The position numbers and the translations under genes are program-made. The notes under the pieces are model-generated. The model worked only from the letters and a program-made list of their open reading frames with translations. It searched no databases and was not told where the DNA came from. Source: Desulfomicrobium apsheronum (GTDB taxonomy: Bacteria > Desulfobacterota > Desulfovibrionia > Desulfovibrionales > Desulfomicrobiaceae). From it: a DNA stretch of 64,000 bases. Of this stretch, positions 27,897 through 37,219 are shown in pieces. Positions within the stretch are counted from its first letter, which is position 1; the number at the start of each line of letters is the position of its first letter. The stretch covers positions 62,001 through 126,000 of the forward strand of contig NZ_FORX01000009.1 of NCBI RefSeq assembly GCF_900114115.1, read 5' to 3'.

Positions 27897-30800
27897 ATGC
27901 CCCTCCCTTTTTATCAACGACTCGTCCTTACCAAGTGGGCACTCAGCCTTTTCGAAGGTTCGGATTTAAGCAACCTCTCCAGACATCTGAAGGCTGACAG
28001 CTTGGAAGGTTTTGACGAGGATAACATCAGCAAATTCGTACAGATGCTGACGTGCCATTTGCCTGCGGATTCGAGCCTGACCAAGGAATTGCTCCTCGGA
28101 TACGATGCGAACATCGTCCGTCATTGGCGCGCCATCGCCGAGCCCAGGTCCAGAGGCGGCAAAATCATCACGCCCAAATATTATCAGTATCTGTGCCTCC
28201 TGTTCGCTGAAATTTACCTGGACCGTTATTTCCAGGACAAGAATGCGTTGCTTGCGGAACTGAATCGATTTCTTCACTCATTCAACGCCGACTTGCCCAG
28301 AGCGGACAAGGTAGAAGAGTTCCGGTCGGAAGACCTGAACAAGCTCGCCTTTTGGAATGCTACGGGCTCCGGCAAGACCCTGCTCATGCATGTGAACATT
28401 CTGCAGTACCGGCACTATCTGGCGCTGCGGGGCAAGGCACGTGATCTCAATCGCATCATTCTGCTGACCCCGAATGAGGGTCTGTCTCGCCAGCATTTGG
28501 ACGAATTCACGCAATCAAAAATGCAGGCGGTCCTGTTCAGCAAGGGCCAAAGCATCTCCCATAAACTGGGTCTGATCGAAATTATCGACATTCACAAGAT
28601 CAGGGAAGAATCCGGTGACAAAACCGTGGCCGTTGATACTTTTGAAGGTAACAACTTGGTCCTAGTGGATGAGGGCCACAAAGGTTCCGGCGGTGTGGAA
28701 TGGATGGACAAACGGAACAGACTCTGTGCCCAAGGTTTTTCCTTCGAGTACTCCGCCACCTTCGGACAGGCGCTCAAGGCCGCCAACAATGCCGGACTGA
28801 CCCAACTCTACGCCAAGTGCATTCTTTTCGATTACTCCTATCGCTATTTCTACGGAGACGGGTACGGCAAGGACTATCGCATCCTCAACCTGTCCGACGA
28901 CACGGACGAAGGCAGAAGAAATTTGTACCTTATCGCCTGCCTGCTCTGTTTCTACCAGCAAATGCGGCTTTACGAAGACAGGCGGCAGGAATTTCGACCG
29001 TTCAACATCCACTGCCCTCTTCTGGTCTTTGTCGGCGGGACGGTGAAGGCAGTCCGCACCGAAGGTGGACGAAAAGTTTCCGATGTCATTGCCATCCTGC
29101 AATTCATAAGTTCCTTTACCATGGACAGGACAGGAAGCATCGAAGGTTTGCGCCGGATTCTCAAGCACGAGGACGGACTGACCGATCCCAAGGGGCGCAA
29201 TATTTTCGCGGCGGCATTTGGCCACCTGCATTATGAGGGACTGCACGCGGAAGATGTGTTCGACGACATCTTGAAGCGCGTCTTCCACACCGCCGCGCCC
29301 GGCAAGCTGCATGTGGAATTTCTCAAAGGAGGGGACGGGGAAATCGCCCTCAAGCTCGGCGAGGGCAACCAGCCCTTCGGCGTCATCAATGTCGGCGACG
29401 CCAAGGAATTGTGGAAGCTTTGCGAAGACATCCCCCAACTGGTCACGATGGAAAAAGATTTTTCCGAATCCCTGTTCAGGAAAATTAACGCTGATGATGG
29501 CGGCATCAACGTTCTTATTGGCTCCAAAAAATTCACGGAGGGCTGGAACAGCTGGCGAGTGAGTACCATGGGCCTTATGAATATCGGCCGCAGTGAAGGT
29601 TCCGAAATTATCCAACTCTTCGGGCGGGGTGTGCGGCTCAAGGGCTTCGAGTTTTGTCTGAAGCGTAGTTCCGAGGTCCGGGCACCAAAGACTCCGCAAT
29701 TCATCAAGACCTGCGAGACGCTCAATATCTTCGGTATCCGAGCCGATTACATGCAGCAATTTCAGGAGTATCTTGCCGACGAGGGGCTTCCCACTGATGT
29801 GGAAGAATTCATGCTGCCCGTGGTCAACAACCTTGGGCGCATCAAGCTTAAAGTCCCGAAAGTCTCGGATGAGGCGAATTTCAAGGCAACGCAACGTCCG
29901 ACCCTGGAATTTCCTCCCGAGCCGCTAACAAGCAGGCCCCTGATTCTGGATTGGTATCCTAAAATCCAGGCCATCATTGCCCAGGGACTACGTGGTGGAT
30001 TGGCCGACGCCAAAAAAAACGAGATCCGACGTCTGACGGACAGGCATCTGGCCTTCATCAACTGGGACGACGTTTATTTCGAATTGATCCGGTTCAAAAA
30101 CGAACGCTCGTGGTTCAACTTCAACCTTTCCAAGGATATTCTCCCGGAGTTAGTCAGCAAAGGTGGATGGTTTAAACTGCTGGTTCCGGAAGGCGATATC
30201 GAGCCCGTGAACTTTGCGAATATTCGCCGGTGCCAGGAAGTGGTCATCGCCCTGCTCAAAAAATACTGTGACCGCTATTACGGCTTTCGTAAGGATGAAT
30301 ACGAAAAGCCGTTCATCCAATACGCGGAACTTGGGCCTGACGACCCGAATTTCTTTGAGGCGTACAAGGTTGCCGTGGACCGGTCCGCCATCGAAATCAT
30401 CGATGAAGTTAAAGCCATCCAAACTGCGATTGCCGAGAAGAAACTGGCGAACATGAGCTTCGGCAAAATACAGCCCATCATTTTTGAAAGGCACCTGTAT
30501 TCACCACTGCTGCATATCAAAGACGGTTCGGAATTGGTCACGATATCCCCGGTGGAGTTGAACGAAGGGGAAAAAGATTTCGTCCTCGATCTTAAGGCCC
30601 ATTATGAAAAGCACAAATCCTGGTTTGAGGGACGCGAACTCTATTTACTCAGGAATCGCAGCCGGGGAAAAGGCATCGGCTTTTTCGAGGCCGAAAATTT
30701 CTATCCGGACTTCATCCTGTGGCTACTGCAGGATGAAAAGCAACATATCGCCTTCATAGACCCCAAGGGCATCCTCCGCCTCCGTGGCCTCGAAGATCCC

Positions 30801-31022
30801 AAGATCATGTTTCACAAGACAATCAAAAATCTTGAAAACCGCTTGGGCGATCACAACGTGACCATGGACGCCTTCATTATTTCCAGCACGAGTATCGAGG
30901 ATGTTAAATGGTGGTCTGAAGGGGGGAACATTCTAGAGTTCAACAAACGCAATGTACTCTTTCAGAAAGAACAGCGTGACGTGTATGTGAAGATGCTTCT
31001 AGAAAGAATCGAAGCATATTGA
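27897..31022 (+). CDS. Type III Res-like DEAD-box helicase with C-terminal PD-(D/E)XK nuclease
   Basis: The 1041-residue restriction subunit has SF2 motif I NATGSGKTLLMH (155-161 core), motif II DEGHKGSGG near 258, and late helicase motifs FTEGWNSWRVSTMG and IIQLFGRGVRLKG. Near the C-terminus, FYPDFILWLL (about 935) and AFIDPKG (about 955-957) give the D...DxK pattern of a PD-(D/E)XK endonuclease. In type III systems Res forms a complex with Mod and cuts after ATP-driven communication between sites. It follows the DUF4276 gene by 11 nt. The operon ends at a terminator 50 nt downstream. Confidence 0.88.
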   Translation: MPLPFYQRLVLTKWALSLFEGSDLSNLSRHLKADSLEGFDEDNISKFVQMLTCHLPADSSLTKELLLGYDANIVRHWRAIAEPRSRGGKIITPKYYQYLCLLFAEIYLDRYFQDKNALLAELNRFLHSFNADLPRADKVEEFRSEDLNKLAFWNATGSGKTLLMHVNILQYRHYLALRGKARDLNRIILLTPNEGLSRQHLDEFTQSKMQAVLFSKGQSISHKLGLIEIIDIHKIREESGDKTVAVDTFEGNNLVLVDEGHKGSGGVEWMDKRNRLCAQGFSFEYSATFGQALKAANNAGLTQLYAKCILFDYSYRYFYGDGYGKDYRILNLSDDTDEGRRNLYLIACLLCFYQQMRLYEDRRQEFRPFNIHCPLLVFVGGTVKAVRTEGGRKVSDVIAILQFISSFTMDRTGSIEGLRRILKHEDGLTDPKGRNIFAAAFGHLHYEGLHAEDVFDDILKRVFHTAAPGKLHVEFLKGGDGEIALKLGEGNQPFGVINVGDAKELWKLCEDIPQLVTMEKDFSESLFRKINADDGGINVLIGSKKFTEGWNSWRVSTMGLMNIGRSEGSEIIQLFGRGVRLKGFEFCLKRSSEVRAPKTPQFIKTCETLNIFGIRADYMQQFQEYLADEGLPTDVEEFMLPVVNNLGRIKLKVPKVSDEANFKATQRPTLEFPPEPLTSRPLILDWYPKIQAIIAQGLRGGLADAKKNEIRRLTDRHLAFINWDDVYFELIRFKNERSWFNFNLSKDILPELVSKGGWFKLLVPEGDIEPVNFANIRRCQEVVIALLKKYCDRYYGFRKDEYEKPFIQYAELGPDDPNFFEAYKVAVDRSAIEIIDEVKAIQTAIAEKKLANMSFGKIQPIIFERHLYSPLLHIKDGSELVTISPVELNEGEKDFVLDLKAHYEKHKSWFEGRELYLLRNRSRGKGIGFFEAENFYPDFILWLLQDEKQHIAFIDPKGILRLRGLEDPKIMFHKTIKNLENRLGDHNVTMDAFIISSTSIEDVKWWSEGGNILEFNKRNVLFQKEQRDVYVKMLLERIEAY

Positions 31023-31071
31023 TCTTTTCTACTGAAATAACGATCTTCCCCCATCATCCAGCATAAGACGC

Positions 31072-31104
31072 AAAAAAGGGCCGGAATCGCTTCCGGCCCT
31101 TTTG
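31072..31104. terminator. Bidirectional rho-independent terminator between res and groL
   Basis: Perfect 9-bp stem GGGCCGGAA (31078-31086) and TTCCGGCCC (31091-31099) with loop TCGC. It is flanked by A6 on the left and T4 on the right, so it can stop transcripts arriving from both convergent operons. Confidence 0.85.
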
Positions 31105-31125
31105 TCATTCTGGGATATGAACGGC

Positions 31126-32790
<1,665 letters not shown>

Positions 32791-33081
32791 TTAGGCTTCG
32801 ATAACAGCGAGGATGTCGTCTTCACGCATGATGAGGAGTTCCTCACCTTCGATCTTGATCTCGGTGCCGGCGTACTTGTTGAAGATCACCTTGTCGCCAG
32901 TCTTGACGCCCATGGGGATCTGCTTTCCGTCTTCGGCGACCTTGCCCGGACCGGCGGCAACCACTTCACCCTTGATGGGCTTTTCCTTTGCGGAATCAGG
33001 GATGATGATGCCGCCTTTGGTTACCTGCTCCTCTTCGAGACGCTTGACCAGAATACGGTCGTGCAGTGGTCTGAGTTTCAT
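32791..33081 (-). CDS. groS: Co-chaperonin GroES
   Basis: Heptameric lid of the GroEL chamber. The 96 residues start [18 protein letters not shown], contain the mobile loop [15 protein letters not shown], and end near [14 protein letters not shown]; length and motifs are fully typical. GGAGG lies 6 nt before the ATG. First gene of the heat-shock operon, with a CIRCE operator 49 nt upstream of its start. Confidence 0.98.
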   Translation of the reverse strand: MKLRPLHDRILVKRLEEEQVTKGGIIIPDSAKEKPIKGEVVAAGPGKVAEDGKQIPMGVKTGDKVIFNKYAGTEIKIEGEELLIMREDDILAVIEA

Positions 33082-33129
33082 GTTTTTCCTCCAAGATGTT
33101 TAAGAATTTCTTCCGTGTAGATATTTTTT

Positions 33130-33156
33130 TTGGCACTCGGCAAGGCGGAGCGCCAA
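33130..33156 (-). promoter_or_regulatory. CIRCE element, HrcA operator of groESL
   Basis: Inverted repeat TTGGCACTC (33130-33138), a 9-nt spacer and GAGCGCCAA (33148-33156). This is the CIRCE 9-9-9 architecture (consensus TTAGCACTC-N9-GAGTGCTAA), with 7 of 9 left-arm and 6 or more of 9 right-arm matches by eye. It lies in the groS leader. HrcA repressor binding here would be released on heat shock. hrcA itself is not in the window. Confidence 0.85.
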
Positions 33157-33203
33157 AACGCGGAACTGAAAATGCAACTCAAGTTCCGCGCGAGACAGAG
33201 GCC

Positions 33204-33231
33204 CAAATAATCCCTGCGACAGTGAAGTCAA
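33204..33231 (-). promoter_or_regulatory. Possible groESL promoter
   Basis: On the minus strand TTGACT (33226-33231) is followed after 16 nt by TATTTG (33204-33209). The -10 match is weak. A perfect 9-bp inverted repeat (CGCGGAACT at 33159-33167 and AGTTCCGCG at 33182-33190) lies between it and CIRCE. The position, upstream of CIRCE with the operator in the leader, fits known heat-shock operons, but the call is tentative. Confidence 0.3.
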
Positions 33232-33276
33232 GGGACGAAGTCAAAAAAAAATTCATTCCTCGCCAAGCCGGGCGGC

Positions 33277-33305
33277 TTGTGATTCGGATCAAGGCAGGCT
33301 ATGCA
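33277..33305 (+). promoter_or_regulatory. Possible serS promoter
   Basis: TTGTGA (33277-33282), a 17-nt spacer and TATGCA (33300-33305), about 70 nt upstream of serS. Spacing is optimal but both boxes are only partial matches, so this is a weak prediction. Confidence 0.33.
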
Positions 33306-33373
33306 TTTCGCCTCACAACCGCCACCACCGCCCGCTTAAGGGCTGACCGCAAGACCGCTACAAGGACATCCCC

Positions 33374-34657
<1,284 letters not shown>

Positions 34658-34666
34658 CTTTCCGGC

Positions 34667-34693
34667 TTGACAAGGTGGGTACCCCCCTATAGA
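34667..34693 (+). promoter_or_regulatory. Predicted promoter of the tRNA cluster
   Basis: Perfect TTGACA (34667-34672) and TATAGA (34688-34693) separated by 15 nt. It lies 16 nt upstream of tRNA-Lys and directly after serS. The spacing is short, but the site and its position suit a stable-RNA promoter. Confidence 0.55.
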
Positions 34694-34709
34694 AGCGTCT
34701 TCTCTTTAC

Positions 34710-34785
34710 GGGCCGTTAACTCAGACGGTAGAGTATCTGCCTTTTAAGCAGAGAGTCGAAGGTTCGATCCCTTCACGGCCCACCA
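34710..34785 (+). tRNA. tRNA-Lys (anticodon TTT)
   Basis: Full cloverleaf of 76 nt: acceptor stem GGGCCGT pairs with ACGGCCC, the anticodon loop in CTGCCTTTTAAGCAG gives TTT, the T arm is GGTTCGATCC, the discriminator is A and CCA is encoded. First of five tRNAs in the cluster. Confidence 0.96.
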
Positions 34786-34791
34786 AAATGC

Positions 34792-34867
34792 GTCCCCATC
34801 GTCTAGTGGCCTAGGACGGCGGCCTCTCACGCCGCTAACAGGGGTTCAAACCCCCTTGGGGACGCCA
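34792..34867 (+). tRNA. tRNA-Glu (anticodon CTC)
   Basis: 76 nt: acceptor stem GTCCCCA pairs with TGGGGAC, anticodon loop CGGCCTCTCACGCCG gives CTC, T arm GGTTCAAACC, discriminator G and encoded CCA. It differs from the two downstream tRNA-Glu genes in the D loop and the anticodon. Confidence 0.95.
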
Positions 34868-34893
34868 CTTTTTTTCTTCGACGCAAAACTTGC

Positions 34894-34971
34894 GTCCCCA
34901 TCGTCTAGCTAGGTCCAGGACACCGGCCTTTCACGCCGATAACAGGGGTTCAAATCCCCTTGGGGACGCCA
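34894..34971 (+). tRNA. tRNA-Glu (anticodon TTC), copy 1
   Basis: 78 nt: acceptor stem GTCCCCA pairs with TGGGGAC, anticodon loop CGGCCTTTCACGCCG gives TTC, and CCA is encoded. The D-arm region is two nucleotides longer than in the CTC isoacceptor. The sequence is identical to the copy at 35075-35152. Confidence 0.95.
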
Positions 34972-34997
34972 CTTTTTTTTCTGTTTTTGTTTTTTGT

Positions 34998-35071
34998 TGG
35001 GTGATCGTTCAACGGTAGGACAGCGGACTCTGACTCCGTCAATCTTAGTTCGAATCTAAGTCACCCAGCCA
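34998..35071 (+). tRNA. tRNA-Gln (anticodon CTG)
   Basis: 74 nt: acceptor stem TGGGTGA pairs with TCACCCA, anticodon loop CTCTGAC within GCGGA/TCCGT gives CTG, T arm AGTTCGAATC, discriminator G and encoded CCA. It lies between the two identical tRNA-Glu copies. Confidence 0.94.
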
Positions 35072-35074
35072 CCT

Positions 35075-35152
35075 GTCCCCATCGTCTAGCTAGGTCCAGG
35101 ACACCGGCCTTTCACGCCGATAACAGGGGTTCAAATCCCCTTGGGGACGCCA
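35075..35152 (+). tRNA. tRNA-Glu (anticodon TTC), copy 2
   Basis: Identical over all 78 nt to the gene at 34894-34971, with the same long D-arm region and encoded CCA. It starts 3 nt after tRNA-Gln and is the last tRNA before the terminator. Confidence 0.95.
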
Positions 35153-35160
35153 AAGGAAGC

Positions 35161-35200
35161 AAGGCCTTACATCGCAAGATGTAAGGCCTTTTTCTTTTTC
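35161..35200 (+). terminator. Rho-independent terminator of the tRNA cluster
   Basis: Perfect 13-bp stem AAGGCCTTACATC (35161-35173) and GATGTAAGGCCTT (35178-35190) with a GCAA tetraloop, followed by a T-rich tail. It is a strong intrinsic terminator. Confidence 0.93.
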
Positions 35201-35565
35201 CGCACGCGGACCGCTTTTCTTGTCAAATCAAATCGTTTCCACTGAATTGGCGCCCTTCCTCGGCCAAGCCTCTCTCAATTATCCCCAATCGCCAAACCGC
35301 AGCGTATTCAATGGCTACCCTTCCCCGATCATTTGCAGATGCATGAAAAATGAGAACTTGCGACTGGCTCCAACACACGCCTTCAATGTGAAAAGCTAAT
35401 ACCATCCTCCTTGATTTTCAGCACATTAGATTTTGATTCTCCAGTGAACAAATCGGCAACCAGGGCAGCGCAGACTCGTCGATAAAGACGAGGCCCGGAA
35501 TCTGAAGCCCAAGGAGTTCCCCTTTAAGGGAACAATATCTTGACAGAAAAAATGGGAACTTTTAG
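35201..35565. other. Intergenic region before the toxin-antitoxin genes
   Basis: I see no supported gene in the first 300 bases. A 60-codon minus-strand frame at 35223-35405 has no recognisable features. The final 50 bases carry the likely promoter and operator of the higBA pair. Confidence 0.6.
35516..35559 (+). promoter_or_regulatory. Predicted higBA promoter and operator
   Basis: GTTCCC (35516-35521) and GGGAAC (35528-35533) form a palindrome around CCTTTAA-like spacer sequence, and a third GGGAAC lies at 35554-35559. A perfect -35 box TTGACA (35540-35545) sits between them. Repeated palindromic half-sites over the promoter are typical of antitoxin autorepression. The -10 box is not clear. 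Confidence 0.5.
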
Positions 35566-35889
35566 ATGGCAGGCATGAACGTACTCAGTCGAAAAACTCT
35601 AAATTGCTACTGCGAGAAATATGCAGAAGCGAGAGGAAATCTTCTGGCTTGGTATGATCTGGTTTCTAAGAAACGGTACGCGAATCACGCGGAGTTGAAA
35701 AAAGATTTCCCCAGCGCCGACCACATCGGTGGAACCAGGTATGTCTTCAATATTAAAGGAAACAATTTCAGACTGATAGTTTGGATTCGCTTTGAGGTCG
35801 GCCAAATGTATGTAAAATGGTTTGGAACCCACGCCGAATACGACAAAATTAAAGCAGCAGAGGTGCCGTATGATGATCCGTGCCATTAA
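35566..35889 (+). CDS. higB: HigB-type mRNA interferase toxin
   Basis: The 107-residue protein is of the RelE/HigB fold: MNVLSRKTL at the N-terminus, FPSADHIGGTRYVFNIKGNN and LIVWIRFEVGQMYVKWFGTH, ending HAEYDKIKAAEVPYDD, the usual HigB pattern. HigB cleaves mRNA on the ribosome. A start at ATG 35575 would match family N-termini better, but neither ATG has a strong Shine-Dalgarno. It overlaps the antitoxin gene by 20 nt, in the toxin-first order characteristic of higBA. Confidence 0.85.
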   Translation: MAGMNVLSRKTLNCYCEKYAEARGNLLAWYDLVSKKRYANHAELKKDFPSADHIGGTRYVFNIKGNNFRLIVWIRFEVGQMYVKWFGTHAEYDKIKAAEVPYDDPCH

Positions 35890-37063
35890 GACAGATGCCG
35901 ACTACGAAGCGGCGCTGGCTCGGGTCGAAGAAATTTTCGACTCGGAGCAAGGCAGCCCTGAGCTTGATGAACTGGAGGTTTGGGGGACTCTCATAGGTGC
36001 ATATGAAGATGAGAATCATCCTGTCCCGCCGCCTACTCCGCTTGAAGCTATCGAATTTGTCATGGACCAGAAAGGGCTTAAGCAAAAAGACCTTATCCCC
36101 TTTATAGGCTCGAAGAGCAAAGTATCCGAGGTACTTGCCGGCAAAAGAAAGCTGACTCTAAAAATGATCCGCGCTCTTCATGAAGGCCTGGGCATCCCGG
36201 CAGACACCCTCCTGAAGGAGCCGGGCAAAAAGTTACCCGAGGGTCTGGCAGATGTTGACTGGACACAGTTTCCTATCAAGGAAATGGCCAATCGCGGTTG
36301 GATTGAAGATACGAGAGACTTCATGGATAGAGCCGAGGAAGTTGTCCGCAAACTCATGGCACAGGTTGGTCAGCCTGATTGCCTGCCTACGGCGTGTTAC
36401 CGATGCGGGATTTCCAGGACCGCGACTGATATTGACATGTACGCTGTTCAGGCCTGGCTATTGGGTGTCCAACTCAAGGCGCAGCGCATCGAAACAACGG
36501 GTACTTACGATCGAAATCTTGATGAGACGTTTCTAAGTCGCTTGGCAAGGCTGAGCATGTTTAGCGATGGACCTATAAAGGCTGTTGAATACCTCAGTTC
36601 AAAAGGAATTAAACTGGTTATTGAGCCACACTTCTCCCATACAAAACTGGACGGCGCGGCAATTCTTCAATCCGGCACACCTATTGTCGCGCTGACATTG
36701 CGGTACGACAGAATTGACTATTATTGGTTCACGTTGCTCCATGAATGTGCCCACGTCATCAAGCATCTCTCAGAAGACAATAGTCTCATTCTTGATGACT
36801 TTGAGTCACAAACATCTGATACAAGAGAGCACAAAGCTAATATTCTTGCAAGAAATGCTGTCGTTCCAATAGAAATATGGAAAAGTTCCAAAATCGCAAA
36901 TGTACAACATCCCAACAAAGAACACGTCACTGACTTGGCAAGCAAAATGGAAGTTCATCCTGCGTTGATCGCAGGGCGTGTTCGATATGAAAGAAATCGA
37001 TACGATATCCTTTCAGGACTTGTTGGACACCGAGAGGTGCGGAAATTTTTTCTCGAAAAATGA
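35870..37063 (+). CDS. higA: HigA-like antitoxin: XRE HTH fused to ImmA/IrrE-like metallopeptidase
   Basis: The 397 residues start at ATG 35870 (or 35873), with GAGG upstream. After a short N-terminal region there is an XRE-type helix-turn-helix (LKQKDLIPFIGSKSKVSEVL, about 82-101). The C-terminal half holds LLHECAHVIKHL, a zinc-metallopeptidase HExxH motif of the ImmA/IrrE type. Ordinary HigA antitoxins are about 90-130 residues, so this is a much larger fusion. The HTH should repress the operon and the N-terminal part should neutralise HigB. The peptidase may control antitoxin stability, which is inference. Confidence 0.82.
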   Translation: MMIRAIKTDADYEAALARVEEIFDSEQGSPELDELEVWGTLIGAYEDENHPVPPPTPLEAIEFVMDQKGLKQKDLIPFIGSKSKVSEVLAGKRKLTLKMIRALHEGLGIPADTLLKEPGKKLPEGLADVDWTQFPIKEMANRGWIEDTRDFMDRAEEVVRKLMAQVGQPDCLPTACYRCGISRTATDIDMYAVQAWLLGVQLKAQRIETTGTYDRNLDETFLSRLARLSMFSDGPIKAVEYLSSKGIKLVIEPHFSHTKLDGAAILQSGTPIVALTLRYDRIDYYWFTLLHECAHVIKHLSEDNSLILDDFESQTSDTREHKANILARNAVVPIEIWKSSKIANVQHPNKEHVTDLASKMEVHPALIAGRVRYERNRYDILSGLVGHREVRKFFLEK

Positions 37064-37219
37064 ATTAATTGGGGCTTGTTACAAACGGGAACGGATGTCT
37101 TTTTGAAAAATCGCCGCAGCCTTAAACAATCCACAAAAAAAACCGCCCCCCCCCAGTCTCTGAAAGGCACGCGAGAATAACCTCGATGTCCTGTGAACCA
37201 ACAAGGATCGCCCGCTCCC

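Noticed and set aside
20144-31022. DISARM or BREX system
   Set aside because: The SNF2 ATPase and methyltransferase suggested DISARM class 1, but no DrmA, DrmB or DrmC is present. No PglZ, BrxC or BrxL for BREX.
37146-37154. C9 run as a phase-variation tract
   Set aside because: It lies between two genes, downstream of higA and beyond the stop of the kinase gene, so slippage would not alter any reading frame I can see.
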